Source of the DNA: Stenogyne calaminthoides
Taxonomy: Eukaryota > Streptophyta > Magnoliopsida > Lamiales > Lamiaceae
Length of the DNA: 64,000 nucleotides
Direction of reading: 5' to 3'
NCBI GenBank assembly: GCA_037126765.1
Contig: JBBCBC010000022.1
Coordinates: forward strand, 1,674,001 to 1,738,000
Part shown: positions 11,576 through 21,012 of the stretch, piece after piece
Layout: every line of letters begins with the position of its first letter
Numbering within the stretch: the first letter of the stretch is position 1
Notes under the pieces: generated by a model
The model's database searches: none
What the model was told of the DNA's origin: nothing
What the model saw: only the letters and a program-made list of their open reading frames with translations
Made by a program: the position numbers and the translations under genes

Positions 11576-14500
11576 ATGAAAATCGAGGTGAAGGAATCGA
11601 CGTTGGTGAGGCCGGCGGCGGCGACGCCGTCCGTCAGCCTTTGGAATTCGAACGTTGACCTGGTGGTGCCGAATTTCCACACGCCGAGCGTGTATTTCTA
11701 CCGGCGGAGCGGGGCGGCGGATTTCTTCGATACGGCGGCGATGAAGGAGGCGCTGGGGCGGGCGCTGGTGGCGTTCTACCCGATGGCGGGGAGGCTGAAG
11801 AGGGACGAGGATGGGCGGATCGAGATCGACTGCAACGCCGAGGGGGTGCTCTTTGTGGAGGCGGAGTCCGACGGCGCCGTCGATGATTTCGGCGACTTTG
11901 CGCCGACGTTGGAGCTCCGACGCCTCATTCCGGCGGTCGATTATTCGCAGGGGATCGCCACGTACCCGCTTCTCGTCTTGCAGGTGTGTTCTAGTTGGTG
12001 ATATTCTTTTTTCGATTTTGATTGGTCACTTATATTCATTAAATATAATGGAAATTGTCTGTAAAAAAATATATATTTTTTCACTTTTTTTTTATTTACT
12101 AAATTTATTTTTATATTTTTTTATAAAAATATATATTTTATTTTTATTCTTTAATTATACTTATAAATAATTATTTTATTTATAAATGGTTCCACAATAT
12201 ATAATACTCTTATTTTTATTTTATTTTTGAATTATATTTTAAATATTTTAAAGTAATAAATTTTAATGTAATTTATTTGTCAAAAAGGTGGGTACTGTTG
12301 GAACAGATGGTTGCTTGTGAACAGTAATGTCAGTATGAATTATCTCTGTATTGTTACAAAACGACAAGGGTGTGTTTGAATAGTCTACCTCTATATATAG
12401 TCTGACTACTGATTTTTTAAAAGGGGAAACTTTTCTACCTATTCCAATTATAAAAAAAAAATAAAATTCAATTATTAAACTCATTCATATTTATCATAAA
12501 ACTGATTTCTATTTATAGATATAATCCTATAATTATCATAATTATTAGCATTTTTTTATAAAGTGAGTGAGTGTATGTGTTTTAAAATCATACAATTTAT
12601 TATATTAAAAAATATATTTTATTTATATTGAACTCTGTAATTATTTTTTTATATTAATAGTTGCATAATTTTAAAATGCATTATAAGTACACGGTGCACC
12701 TAAAGACAGACAAGACTTAGTTTTTTTTATAATACAAGTCATACCCTTCAATTATCATTGACTAATAATCTTTTATAATAAAAATGATATTCTCTTCGTC
12801 CTACTATAAGTTTCTCCCCTTCCTTTTTAATCCGTCTCATAATAAGTTTCCTGTTTCTATAAATGAAAAAAGTATCTCCACTACCCATAATTTTTATTTT
12901 TATTTTTCACACAATATTACAAAGAATATCACTCTTTACTCCACTCATTACTCCACATACCTTTTTTCTTTCTCCCAATACTCACAACTATCCTTCATTT
13001 TTATTTTTTATTATTTTTTTTTTTAAAGAAAAACTTATACCTGAGAGGAGGGAGTATTATTTTGTATTACAAGTAATACTCTTTATGTAATAGTAAGTCA
13101 TACACTTTAGATATCACACTTAATATTCTTTAGTAATATAAATTATATTATTTTATCTAATTTTATAGATACTTTGTGTGAAATTTGGTGTAATGATTTT
13201 ATACATTAGACGGAATACAATTTAATATATAAATAAATATCTTTTTTTTTAAAATATTAAAACTTCATAATCAAATTATATTTCATCTCATCATCAAACC
13301 TTCTTATATCTACTTTTATATTTGAGGTGAGTATAAATGATTTTTTTTCATTTTGAAATGGGTAGATCGCATTAAGTAATTATAATTAATTTTTTTAGCA
13401 AATTTTTTTTTTGAAAAAAAAAATGGGGTGAATCTCTTGTGCACCCAAATGCACCGTACACTCATGTAATAGAATGACACATTTAAAAAAAAACACTTGA
13501 CCCATTGAATATATTAGACATATTTTATTGGATAGAGTTGGGGTTGCACTAATTGCACATAATATTTTATCAAAAAAATAATATAATAAAATGAGTACAA
13601 GGGTACTCAAATCTCACCATTTACAAGCTTAATTACTAATTATCCATTTACAATTTATCCACTCTTCAAAATCAATTTAATAAAGAATATGGGGTCCACC
13701 CGGCAAATAACTGTTCACGCAGTACTAAATAAAAATAAAACCCAGCATTTAATCATAAATAATTGAAATAGGGGGCAATATTAAATAAAAATATTATTAG
13801 AGTAATTTAAATGTTTAAATTTGTACTGTGCACATGCAATCACCAAAAGAAAAATGCAAATTAACAACACAGGGCAATCAGTTTCTAAATGGGTCATATA
13901 AAAAAAAACTCTATCTGTACCAATATAAGTTTCTCACTTTCTTTTTCTATCCATCTCATAATAAATTTTTTTTTTTTCATAAATGGTAAAAGTAACTCTA
14001 CAAATAATTTTATCCCTTTTAATAATAATAAACAACCCACATATTAAAACTCGTACAAATAATAAATGTTCATGAAAAAAAAAAAGAGTACATTGGCATC
14101 CTTAAAGAAAAAGAGAAATGCCGTATAATTTCTTCATTTAAGAAGCACAGTTGGAAAAAGGAGTTGTCTATTATATAAGAAAACTTGTCCTGTTTAGAAA
14201 TGTTCAAAACAAAGTACTCCCTTAGCATGCATATATTTTATACACATATAATTTAAACTAGTGTTCTGTTCAGTAAGATATGATCATAGGATCCTTCCTA
14301 TCTAATTATCCCCTTTCTAATTGTTTCAAATATATTATTTAATTTCGTATTTGATATTGTTTCTTTAATACTTTATTAGTATAATTTGTATCAGGGTACA
14401 TTATATTTCAGATTCTCTGTCTCTACTGTATGAAATCCATATTTTGTTTGGCAAATACTTTTACAAAGAACAAATCAAGTTTTTTTTAAGTGGTATTAGT

Positions 14501-15411
14501 TGTTGTACTAAAAGGTATTAGTTGATCAGGTCACATTCTTCAAGTGCGGTGGAGTTTCTTTAGGTGTGGGAATGCAACACCATGCAGCAGATGGATTCTC
14601 CGGCCTCCATTTCATCAACACGTGGTCCGACATGGCTCGAGGGCTCGACGTAACCGTCGCCCCGTTCATCGACCGGACCCTTCTCCGGGCCCGCGACCCG
14701 CCTCAACCCCAATTCAAGCACATCGAGTACCAGCCCCCACCGTCCATGAAAACGACCCCCGACACAGCCCCCGAGACGGCCGTGTCCATATTCAAGCTGT
14801 CCCGTGATCAGCTCAACGCCCTAAAGGCGAAATCGAAGGAAGCTGGAAATACGGTCACCTACAGCTCGTACGAGATGCTTTCGGGCCATGTGTGGCGCTC
14901 TGTCTGCATTGCTCGCAGGCTCCCCGAAGATCAAGAAACAAAGCTCTACATAGCGACTGATGGACGGTCGAGGCTGCAGCCGGTGCTGCCTCAGGGGTAT
15001 TTTGGGAATGTGATATTCACGGCCACGCCCGTGGCCGTGTCGGGCGACCTGGAGTCGAAGCCCGTGTGGCACGCGGCTAGTAAAATTCATGACGCGTTGG
15101 CACGAATGGACAACGAGTACTTGAGGTCCGCCCTCGACTACTTGGAGTTGCAGCCGGACCACAAGGCGCTCGTGCGTGGGGCGCACTCGTTTAGGTGCCC
15201 TAATCTCGGGATAACGAGCTGGGTGAGGCTTCCGATCCACGATGCCGATTTTGGGTGGGGCAGACCGATCTTTATGGGGCCCGGGGGGATCGCATTCGAG
15301 GGTCTAAGCTTCGTGCTGCCTAGTTCGTCGAACGACGGGAGCTTATCGGTTGTGATTTCCTTGCAGGTTGAGCATATGAAGCTCTTTGAGAAGCTGCTTT
15401 ATGACATTTGA
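11576..15411 (+). CDS. HCT: Hydroxycinnamoyl-CoA:shikimate/quinate hydroxycinnamoyltransferase (two exons)
   Basis: BAHD-family acyltransferase of 429 aa. Exon 1 is 11576-11983 (136 codons, phase 0) and exon 2 is 14530-15411; the intron starts GTGTGT and ends TGATCAG. The N-terminus MKIEVKES and the block LWNSNVDLVVPNFHTPSVYF are typical of HCT. The catalytic HXXXD is H153-HAA-D157, and the structural DFGWG is at 376-380 after SWVRLPIHDA. The family moves p-coumaroyl or caffeoyl groups from CoA to shikimate or quinate in the cytosol, feeding C3'H in monolignol and chlorogenate synthesis. Length and both motifs are those of a working enzyme. I favour HCT over HQT or rosmarinate synthase from the N-terminus and the C-terminal 50 residues, but acceptor preference cannot be proved here. 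GC content is much higher in the exons than around them. Confidence 0.93.
12791..13054. mobile_element. Stowaway-like MITE inside the HCT intron
   Basis: CTCTTCGTCCTACTATAAGT at the left and the reverse complement of ACTTATACCTGAGAGGAGGG at the right form imperfect terminal repeats, followed by TA. Confidence 0.65.
13433..13610. mobile_element. Foldback-family segment inside the HCT intron
   Basis: The left end CTCTTGTGCACCCAAATGCA and a right end GAGTACAAGGGTACTCAA carry the family's terminal motif in inverted orientation. Confidence 0.4.
13908..14020. mobile_element. Partial Stowaway-like MITE
   Basis: CTCTATCTGTACCAATATAA and the following about 100 bp resemble the left half of the MITE at 12791. 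No right terminus is seen. Confidence 0.45.
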
Positions 15412-15569
15412 ATTGTGCCTGTTTTGATTTTCCTAGTGTTTAGGTGGCTTTTTTTAGGGGGTTTATGGACATTGCCTTCATCACATTTCTTAAAATGACA
15501 AAATGCTATGTTTTGTAATGACTCTGATGCATTTCATGCATCAACCGGTTTTAATGCATGTTTACAGAA

Positions 15570-15575
15570 AATAAA
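15570..15575 (+). terminator. Candidate polyadenylation signal of HCT
   Basis: A canonical AATAAA lies 159 bp after the HCT stop codon, in a T-rich 3' region. Confidence 0.4.
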
Positions 15576-15620
15576 TTTTAGAGAATATTGCAATTGCTAA
15601 ATTTAGGGACAATTTTTTTT

Positions 15621-16070
15621 AAAGATTAAGTTTTCGTGAAACTTGTTCATAGTATAAATTTATATCATTACATTTATAAATTAATATCAATATATTTAAT
15701 TATCAACTATATGACTACACTTATAAACTAGAGTAGGTTTCTGGTAAAATTTATTTGTAGTATGAAATTTATATTATTACACTTATAAATTAATATCATA
15801 GCACGTATCAAATGATACCACTACATTTATAAACTAATATAATAACATTAAATGCTAGTGGTATCAATTGATAAGTAGTGACATCAATTGATAAGTGTAA
15901 TGATATTATTTTTATAGTATGAACAAGTTATACTGGAGACTCTATGTATATAATATCATAGCATTAAATTTTATTGATATTAATTTATAAAAGTAATGAT
16001 ATCAATTTATAAAGGCAGTGATATCAATTTCATACTATAAACAATTTTCATTGAAATTTTTGTGTTTTTA
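15621..16070. repeat. Foldback repeat with internal ATATCA-type repeats
   Basis: The left end (aagttttcgtgaaacttg, ttcatagtataaatt) is matched inverted by the right end (catactataaacaattttca). Between them the phrase 'gtaatgatatcaatttataa' recurs in both orientations at least six times. It lies between the convergent HCT and small-protein genes. Confidence 0.55.
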
Positions 16071-16212
16071 AAATAATCAAACCAAGTAAACTAGTGAAAT
16101 TAAAGGGGACACCCTCATTTCATCACTTCAATACATATAATTCCCAAACAAACAACAATTACAAAAGAAAACAAACAATCATCACCCAACAAATACATAA
16201 CAAGAGTATTAA

Positions 16213-16628
16213 TCACTTTTCAAAAGCAAGAAACAGAAAGAAGCTAAAACCAAGAAAGATGCAAGAATTGAAGAAACTTGGGTTGTAAAACAGAGCAGCA
16301 CTTTTATCTCCTGGTCTTTTATGAATTACGTTTGCACCACCATAGGTGCCTTTCCCTGCTTTTCCTCTGAATTTAATGTTGTCTGATTCTTCAACTTTTC
16401 TTATACCAAAACCTATACATGCACAATTTCAATTTACATTAATATTTGAAAAGGAAAAGTGAAAATGACAAGTTTCTTACCATGGTCTTGTTTTGGATCT
16501 GAGAGTGGGAGTTTGTTTGACGAAATCAAGAAATCTTTGCTCCTTAGCATCTCAGAATCTTCATGAGCACAACTTGAGATGAAGTTAGCAGCACAGAACA
16601 GGATCAGAACACAAGCAGAAAAATTCAT
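16213..16628 (-). CDS. Small secreted, possibly GPI-anchored protein (two exons, 115 aa)
   Basis: Exon 1 is 16628-16481 and exon 2 is 16412-16213 on the minus strand, with a phase-1 GTAAGA...TATAG intron of 68 bp. The joined frame is open for 115 codons and ends TGA. Residues 1-21 look like a signal peptide (hydrophobic run, then SSCA|H). The middle is basic, and its centre (residues 69-77) reads GKGTYGGAN. Residues 101-113 form a hydrophobic tail with only two charged residues after it, as in GPI-anchor precursors. This would give a short mature peptide of about 65 residues on the cell surface or in the wall. I do not recognise a named family with confidence; signal molecule and arabinogalactan-like adaptor are both open. 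The gene is convergent with HCT. The two-exon model rests on splice consensus and frame continuity. Confidence 0.72.
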
Positions 16629-16682
16629 GTTTTTTAGAATTTGATGGCTTCAAGAATGGTTTTAGTTTTTAGATGAAGGGTG

Positions 16683-16704
16683 ATTATATATAATATATGT
16701 ATAT
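16683..16704 (-). promoter_or_regulatory. Possible TATA region of the small secreted-protein gene
   Basis: A run rich in TATATA lies 55-76 bp upstream of the minus-strand start codon. The position suits a short 5' UTR, but AT-rich runs are common here. Confidence 0.3.
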
Positions 16705-17190
16705 GATTGGTGAAAGTAATGGTGTGACCAATGATGTCTCGAGATGAGCTAAAAAATGGAATCATACTCCATCGAATTATATCTATACATGAATTATATC
16801 ATTATTATAAGTAAAAACTATCAGTATTATGCACAACTTTTATTGTTCCAAAATATAAAATATTTTTAAACACCTTTTTATACATATTAATGATAATTTT
16901 TATACATATTAATGATACTAAAAAAAATAAATTCACGGTGAACTCAAATTTATATAATTTTTTGTCAAAAAAGTTTGCTGTTTCTTTTCCCCAACTTGAG
17001 ACAACACATCGACACAATAAACCAAAGGATCTTTCAAACAAAAAGACCCAGGAAAATGTCAGTTGTGTGAAACTCGGTTGATTTAATTTATAGATCTAGT
17101 GAGCAGGATGGCTTTGTTGAAAGAAAAAACTATTTATTTTAATAAAAAAAAAGTGTATATTAATTTTATAATTAAATAATTCATGTATTT
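16705..17190. other. AT-rich intergenic DNA
   Basis: No gene or clear repeat is recognised. Confidence 0.5.
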
Positions 17191-17195
17191 AAAAA

Positions 17196-17470
17196 AAGAG
17201 TTTTTTACGCAATATGATCCACATCCTTTACCCACCTTTTATTTTGGGTTCTAGAACGATCAGTTGGAATAAACGATTGTTTTAGGATGACACGCCGAAA
17301 CAACCAATTATTTTGGAATGACCAGATAGAACGACCGAAATATTTTGAAACAAACAGTTCAATTTTAAAAAAATGAAAATCACTATCTACTATTAAAAGT
17401 ATATTTCTCTCAAAGTGGATAGTGGGTAGTTTTTCATTTTTCACAAGAAAGTGAGTAAAAAACTTTTTTT
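17196..17470. mobile_element. MITE-like element with AAAGTTTTTTACKC ends
   Basis: GAGTTTTTTACGCAATAT at the left is matched inverted by AGTGAGTAAAAAACTTT at the right, and a second inverted pair 'tttacccacc' / 'gtgggtagt' lies further in. The interior has repeated 'aacgac/aaacaaccaattattttg' phrases. It has no coding capacity. Confidence 0.5.
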
Positions 17471-17951
17471 TTTATCCAAATAGGTATATTTGCCCTTTTC
17501 CACTTGTTATAATACCATGTAATGATATTGTGTATCATTTATGTTTTTTGAAAAATCACTTTTAAATTGTTTCAGAAAATAGTAATTTAGCAAATACTTA
17601 TACTTTTTTTATCAAAATATTTTGTAAAACCTTTAAACACTACTCAATTTGTCATGATTTTGATCCGCACATTTGTTAAAAAGTGCAATATATATTTCGC
17701 TACATGTTATACGCATCAAGTGCACCGTACACTTATAACGAATCAAAATAGAGCTATGCAGCAACTTGACAACAAAGAAAGCAAGCTGATGGAAAGCTGC
17801 AATTCGCTTTTTTCGATAGGTAGTATCTCGACCACGAAGGGGTAATGGTGATGTATCTATGCCAGTGGGCAAATGAAAGATAGTCTTCGTACTGTACAAC
17901 ATCGCATACATGTTGGCTCTCTTTCCAATCCAGTGCTTGGTTTTTCACTGA

Positions 17952-19635
17952 TTGGTGGGATTAGTGATCGATCTCATGTCGTGTTTTCATATCCCTCAGG
18001 GAACCATTCGTAAGATACATTGGGTGATTGCTCGTTTTTTTTTGGACAGAAGTGTGATGAGAAGAGAATTCATTGGTTGCGGTGGGAGGTGTTGTGTAGA
18101 CCAAAGAGTGGGGAGGTCTTGGCTTGAGGGATTTGTTTACTTTTAACAGGGCTCTGTTGGCCAAGCAGGGTGGAGGCTTATTCAGGATGGGGGGTCTTTG
18201 TTAGCTCAGATACTGAAGGCCCGTTATTTTTCGAGAGGATGTTTTCGTACAGCTACTGCAGGATATGCGCCGAGTTACATCTGGCAAAGTATTTTGGAGG
18301 GTTGAAAAATTCTGGAGAAGGTGCTGGTGTGGGTTGTGGGGAACTGGGAGTCTATTAATGTGTGGTCAAAATCTAGGTTGTTTGATGGGGAGGGAGAGGC
18401 GGGTGTGAAGACGGTGTTGGTGGATGAATTGTCGGAGATGAGGGTGTGTGACTTGATGGTTGATGATTGCTCAGAGTGGGATCTCGAGAAGTTGGAGATC
18501 GACGACATTTGATAGAGTGGATGTGAACAGGATTCGAACTGTTCAGATTGGTCCTACCTATAGGCGTGACGTTCTTTCTTGGAGATTCACGAAGAATGGT
18601 CTGTATACTGCATGATCTGGATATCATGATGCTTCTGAGCGTGAGATCTCTCATGTGACAGGGACATGGGAAGCTACACATTGGCATAAAATTTAGACCC
18701 TCAGAGTTATCCCGAAAATTCGAGTCTTTTTGTGGAAGACTTTTCACGCTATTATTCCTACGAAAATTAATTTGATTGGTAGGTTTATAGATATGGATTC
18801 GTTTTGTGCAAGGTGTGGTGTGGAGGTGGAGACGGCTGAACATGCTTTTCGTGATTGTGCGTGGGTGTGCGGGTGTGGGATTTTGACCCTGTTAATGTGG
18901 TGTTTGGTTCGGGGTAGTTGGAGGAATGAGTCTGTCAGTTGGAGAGTCAATTGGATGAGGATTCTTTCTATCTATTTGTTTTGATCCTGTGAAATATTTG
19001 GTTTGCCAGAAATCTGCTTGTTTTTCAAGGGAAGGAGTTGACTGAGAAAGAGGTGATTGATTCATCATTGGCACATATGCAACATTTCTTGAAGGTTGTG
19101 CCTGGGGGGACTGCGAAAAGGCCGGTTAGTGGAGGGTGTGTGAGGTGGAAGTGTCCAGAGCAGGGTCGTTTGAAGCTTAATACAGATGTTTCGGTTAGGG
19201 CAGGATGTGGAGCGAGTATTGGAGGGGTCCTTCGGGATTGGAGTTGGGGTGTGGTGTTTTAGTGAGAGATGTATGGTGCCTGATGTGAGTGTAATGGAAG
19301 CCTTTGCGATTAGACGTGGGTTACAATATGCTCGTGATCAGGGAGTTCATGAGTTGGAGGTTGAGTCTGATGCTCAGATCGTCATTTATGCACTGTTGCG
19401 CCCACGACTTGATTTGAGTTATTTGGGTAATGTGGTTCGTGATATTTTGGAGCTTGTGGATACTTTTGATCGAGTTACTTTCGTCTAGACTCGGCGTGCT
19501 GGTAATCTTGTGGCCCATAGGCTGGCTGTTTATACTTTTTCTTGTGATTCCACTTTCTTTTCCGTCCGTATTCCGGACAACATTATTGTTACTGTTGAGG
19601 TCAATTTGACTCTCTAATACGATTGATTTTTCCTT
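17952..19635 (+). pseudogene. Decayed LINE (non-LTR retrotransposon) 3' end: RT tail, zf-RVT, RNase H
   Basis: Conceptual translation across frames gives recognisable blocks in the usual plant LINE order. These are MSCFHIPQGTIRKIHWVIARF (RT thumb region, about 17975), NRALLAKQGWRLIQDGGS (about 18143), the GNWESINVW motif (about 18340), a zinc-binding CARCG...H...C block (about 18805-18865) and an RNase H-like domain. The RNase H part shows its acidic residues in LNTD (about 19175), MEAFA (about 19297) and VESDA (about 19362). There are frame changes at about 18300, 18510 and 19255 and a stop at 19486, so it cannot encode a protein. It ends near a (TA)n run. The 5' part is missing, as is usual for LINE copies. 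Confidence 0.85.
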
Positions 19636-19657
19636 TCAATATATATATATATATATA

Positions 19658-20038
19658 CAACTTGTTTACACTTAGATATGTTGCATATTTTAGTGTAGAT
19701 AAGTTGTAGTATATTTAGTACTCCCTCCGTCCCATGATTACTGCAACACTTGTCTTATTTGGACGTCCCAACATTACAACAAAACTCCCAAAATACCCAC
19801 TAAAAGTCAACATCTCCACCTTTAATTACTCACAATACTCCTTCTTTATTACACTCAAACCCACTTTTCACATTTTTCCTTAGTTTGCATGTCATTTTCA
19901 GTGTTGTAGTCTTTATGGGACGGAGGGAGTGCTACGCAACATGTTTCAGTGTAAATAAATTGTATATTTTAATATAATAAATTGTATATTTTAAAAATGC
20001 ATTATATAATGCACGATTCACCTGGTGCATAGAAGACT
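19658..20038. mobile_element. Foldback-family element interrupted by a Stowaway MITE
   Basis: Sequence with the family's inner phrases (TTGCATATTTTAGTGTAGAT on one side; CAACATGTTTCAGTGTAAAT and the terminal GCACCAGG-type end ...CCTGGTGCATAGAAGACT on the other) is split by the Stowaway at 19721-19929. Confidence 0.45.
19721..19929. mobile_element. Stowaway MITE
   Basis: It starts CTCCCTCCGTCCCATGATTA after TA and ends in the inverted copy GGGACGGAGGGAG. It is 209 bp long and is the best-preserved Stowaway in the window. Confidence 0.85.
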
Positions 20039-20111
20039 CACTCTATACTATATATTTATGTCCGTAAATTTTTGTATTTCAAAATTTTAAAGTATTGTAC
20101 ATAGCCATATA

Positions 20112-20727
20112 TAGGGGTGGAAAATTTACCGAAAATACCGGTATACGGCTTACCGTATTGAAAATATACCGAATTTATCGGAATTTTCGGTATACCAGAA
20201 TTTTCGGTACGGTAACGATATAAATTTTCAAAAGTCTTGGTATATCGAATATATACCAATATACCGAAATATTTTTTGATATACCAGTATACCGATACAT
20301 TGGAAATTTATCCTTTTATTTTGAATTGTCTCTGTGAGTTTCCTAATTCAAGCTGGAAATTGGAATTCGTAGAATTTTTTTGAGTGTTCTCATAGTTAAA
20401 AAAACCAGTTTTTAAGTGAAATATATGTTGTTAAGAGATTATTATTCATAAAATATAGGTTTTTAAATAAATAATCAAGGTATGAATGGTATACCGTTAA
20501 TTCGGTATGAAACGGTATACCGTTAATTCGGTATGTACCAAAAATTTTGGTACGGTACGGTATACCGCAATTTCGGTACGGTATACGGTATGTGATTTTA
20601 GCATATCGAAATTACGGTATACTGAAGTTCGGTATACTGTAATTTTCGGTACGGTATGAATTTTCACATACTGTAAATTACGGTACGGTATACGGTATAA
20701 CCGATACGGTACAATACGTCACCCCTA
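20112..20727. mobile_element. hAT-type nonautonomous element, GGTATACCG-rich
   Basis: The termini TAGGGGTG / CACCCCTA are inverted repeats flanked by an 8-bp duplication GCCATATA (20104-20111) / GCCATATG (20728-20735), with one mismatch. Eight-bp duplications and TAG-starting ends fit hAT elements. The interior is saturated with GGTAT/ATACC and GGTACGGTA phrases in both orientations and can fold extensively. No transposase is seen. Confidence 0.8.
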
Positions 20728-20753
20728 GCCATATGCACAAGAAGAGAGTGTCT

Positions 20754-20996
20754 AGCCCGCATGGGCGTAGCTCAGTTGGTTTCTGGGTAGCAGATTGTTA
20801 CAAGGACGCAGGATCAAGTCCTGGCAGCCGCAGTGTGGGAGTTTTATTCCTCTTATGTGGGGGATAACTCCTTGTGGGCATCAGACACTGGTCCTCCCAC
20901 CTAATAGGCCGCTGAGTCACCATGATTTACCACCTCCACCATTCCTGTCGGGACGGGGGTTGGGGGCCCTGAGGGCGAGGGCTTCGTCTTTTACTA
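20754..20996 (+). mobile_element. tRNA-derived SINE with 16-bp target-site duplication
   Basis: The 5' part is tRNA-like: box A region GGGCGTAGCTCAGTTGGT at about 20764 and box B-like GGATCAAGTCC at about 20811, the internal Pol III promoter. A non-tRNA body follows, ending T-rich (CTTCGTCTTTT). The duplication CAAGAAGAGAGTGTCT flanks it perfectly (20738-20753 and 20997-21012), which shows an LINE-dependent insertion. The general layout recalls Au-like plant SINEs, but I cannot assign the family. A 75-codon open frame inside is not a gene. Confidence 0.85.
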
Positions 20997-21012
20997 CAAG
21001 AAGAGAGTGTCT

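Larger units (their letters stand above)
11984..14529 (+). other. HCT intron 1, enlarged by MITEs
   Basis: A 2546-bp AT-rich intron. It contains a Stowaway-like MITE (12791-13054), a partial relative of it (13908-14020), and two segments with the foldback-family terminal motif (about 12555-12718 and 13433-13610). Open frames within it are chance. Confidence 0.85.

Noticed and set aside
12784..13090. 75-80-codon frames in the HCT intron
   Set aside because: They are T-rich, low-complexity translations of a Stowaway-like MITE.
14821..15240. 139-codon minus-strand frame opposite HCT exon 2
   Set aside because: A GC-rich antisense shadow of the HCT coding sequence with no domain.
14530..15411. 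HCT exon 2 frame starting at the internal ATG 14566 as an independent gene
   Set aside because: The preceding codons VTFFKCGGVSLGVG are conserved family sequence joined in frame to exon 1 by a proper 3' splice site.
18730..19488. Zinc-finger and RNase H frames as host genes
   Set aside because: The domain order and the upstream RT thumb-region blocks are those of a LINE, with frame changes and a stop.
20763..20830. tRNA gene (GGGCGTAGCTCAGTTGGT and a B-box-like GGATCAAGTCC)
   Set aside because: No acceptor-stem pairing or clear anticodon arm, and the segment continues into a 240-bp body framed by a 16-bp duplication. It is a SINE.
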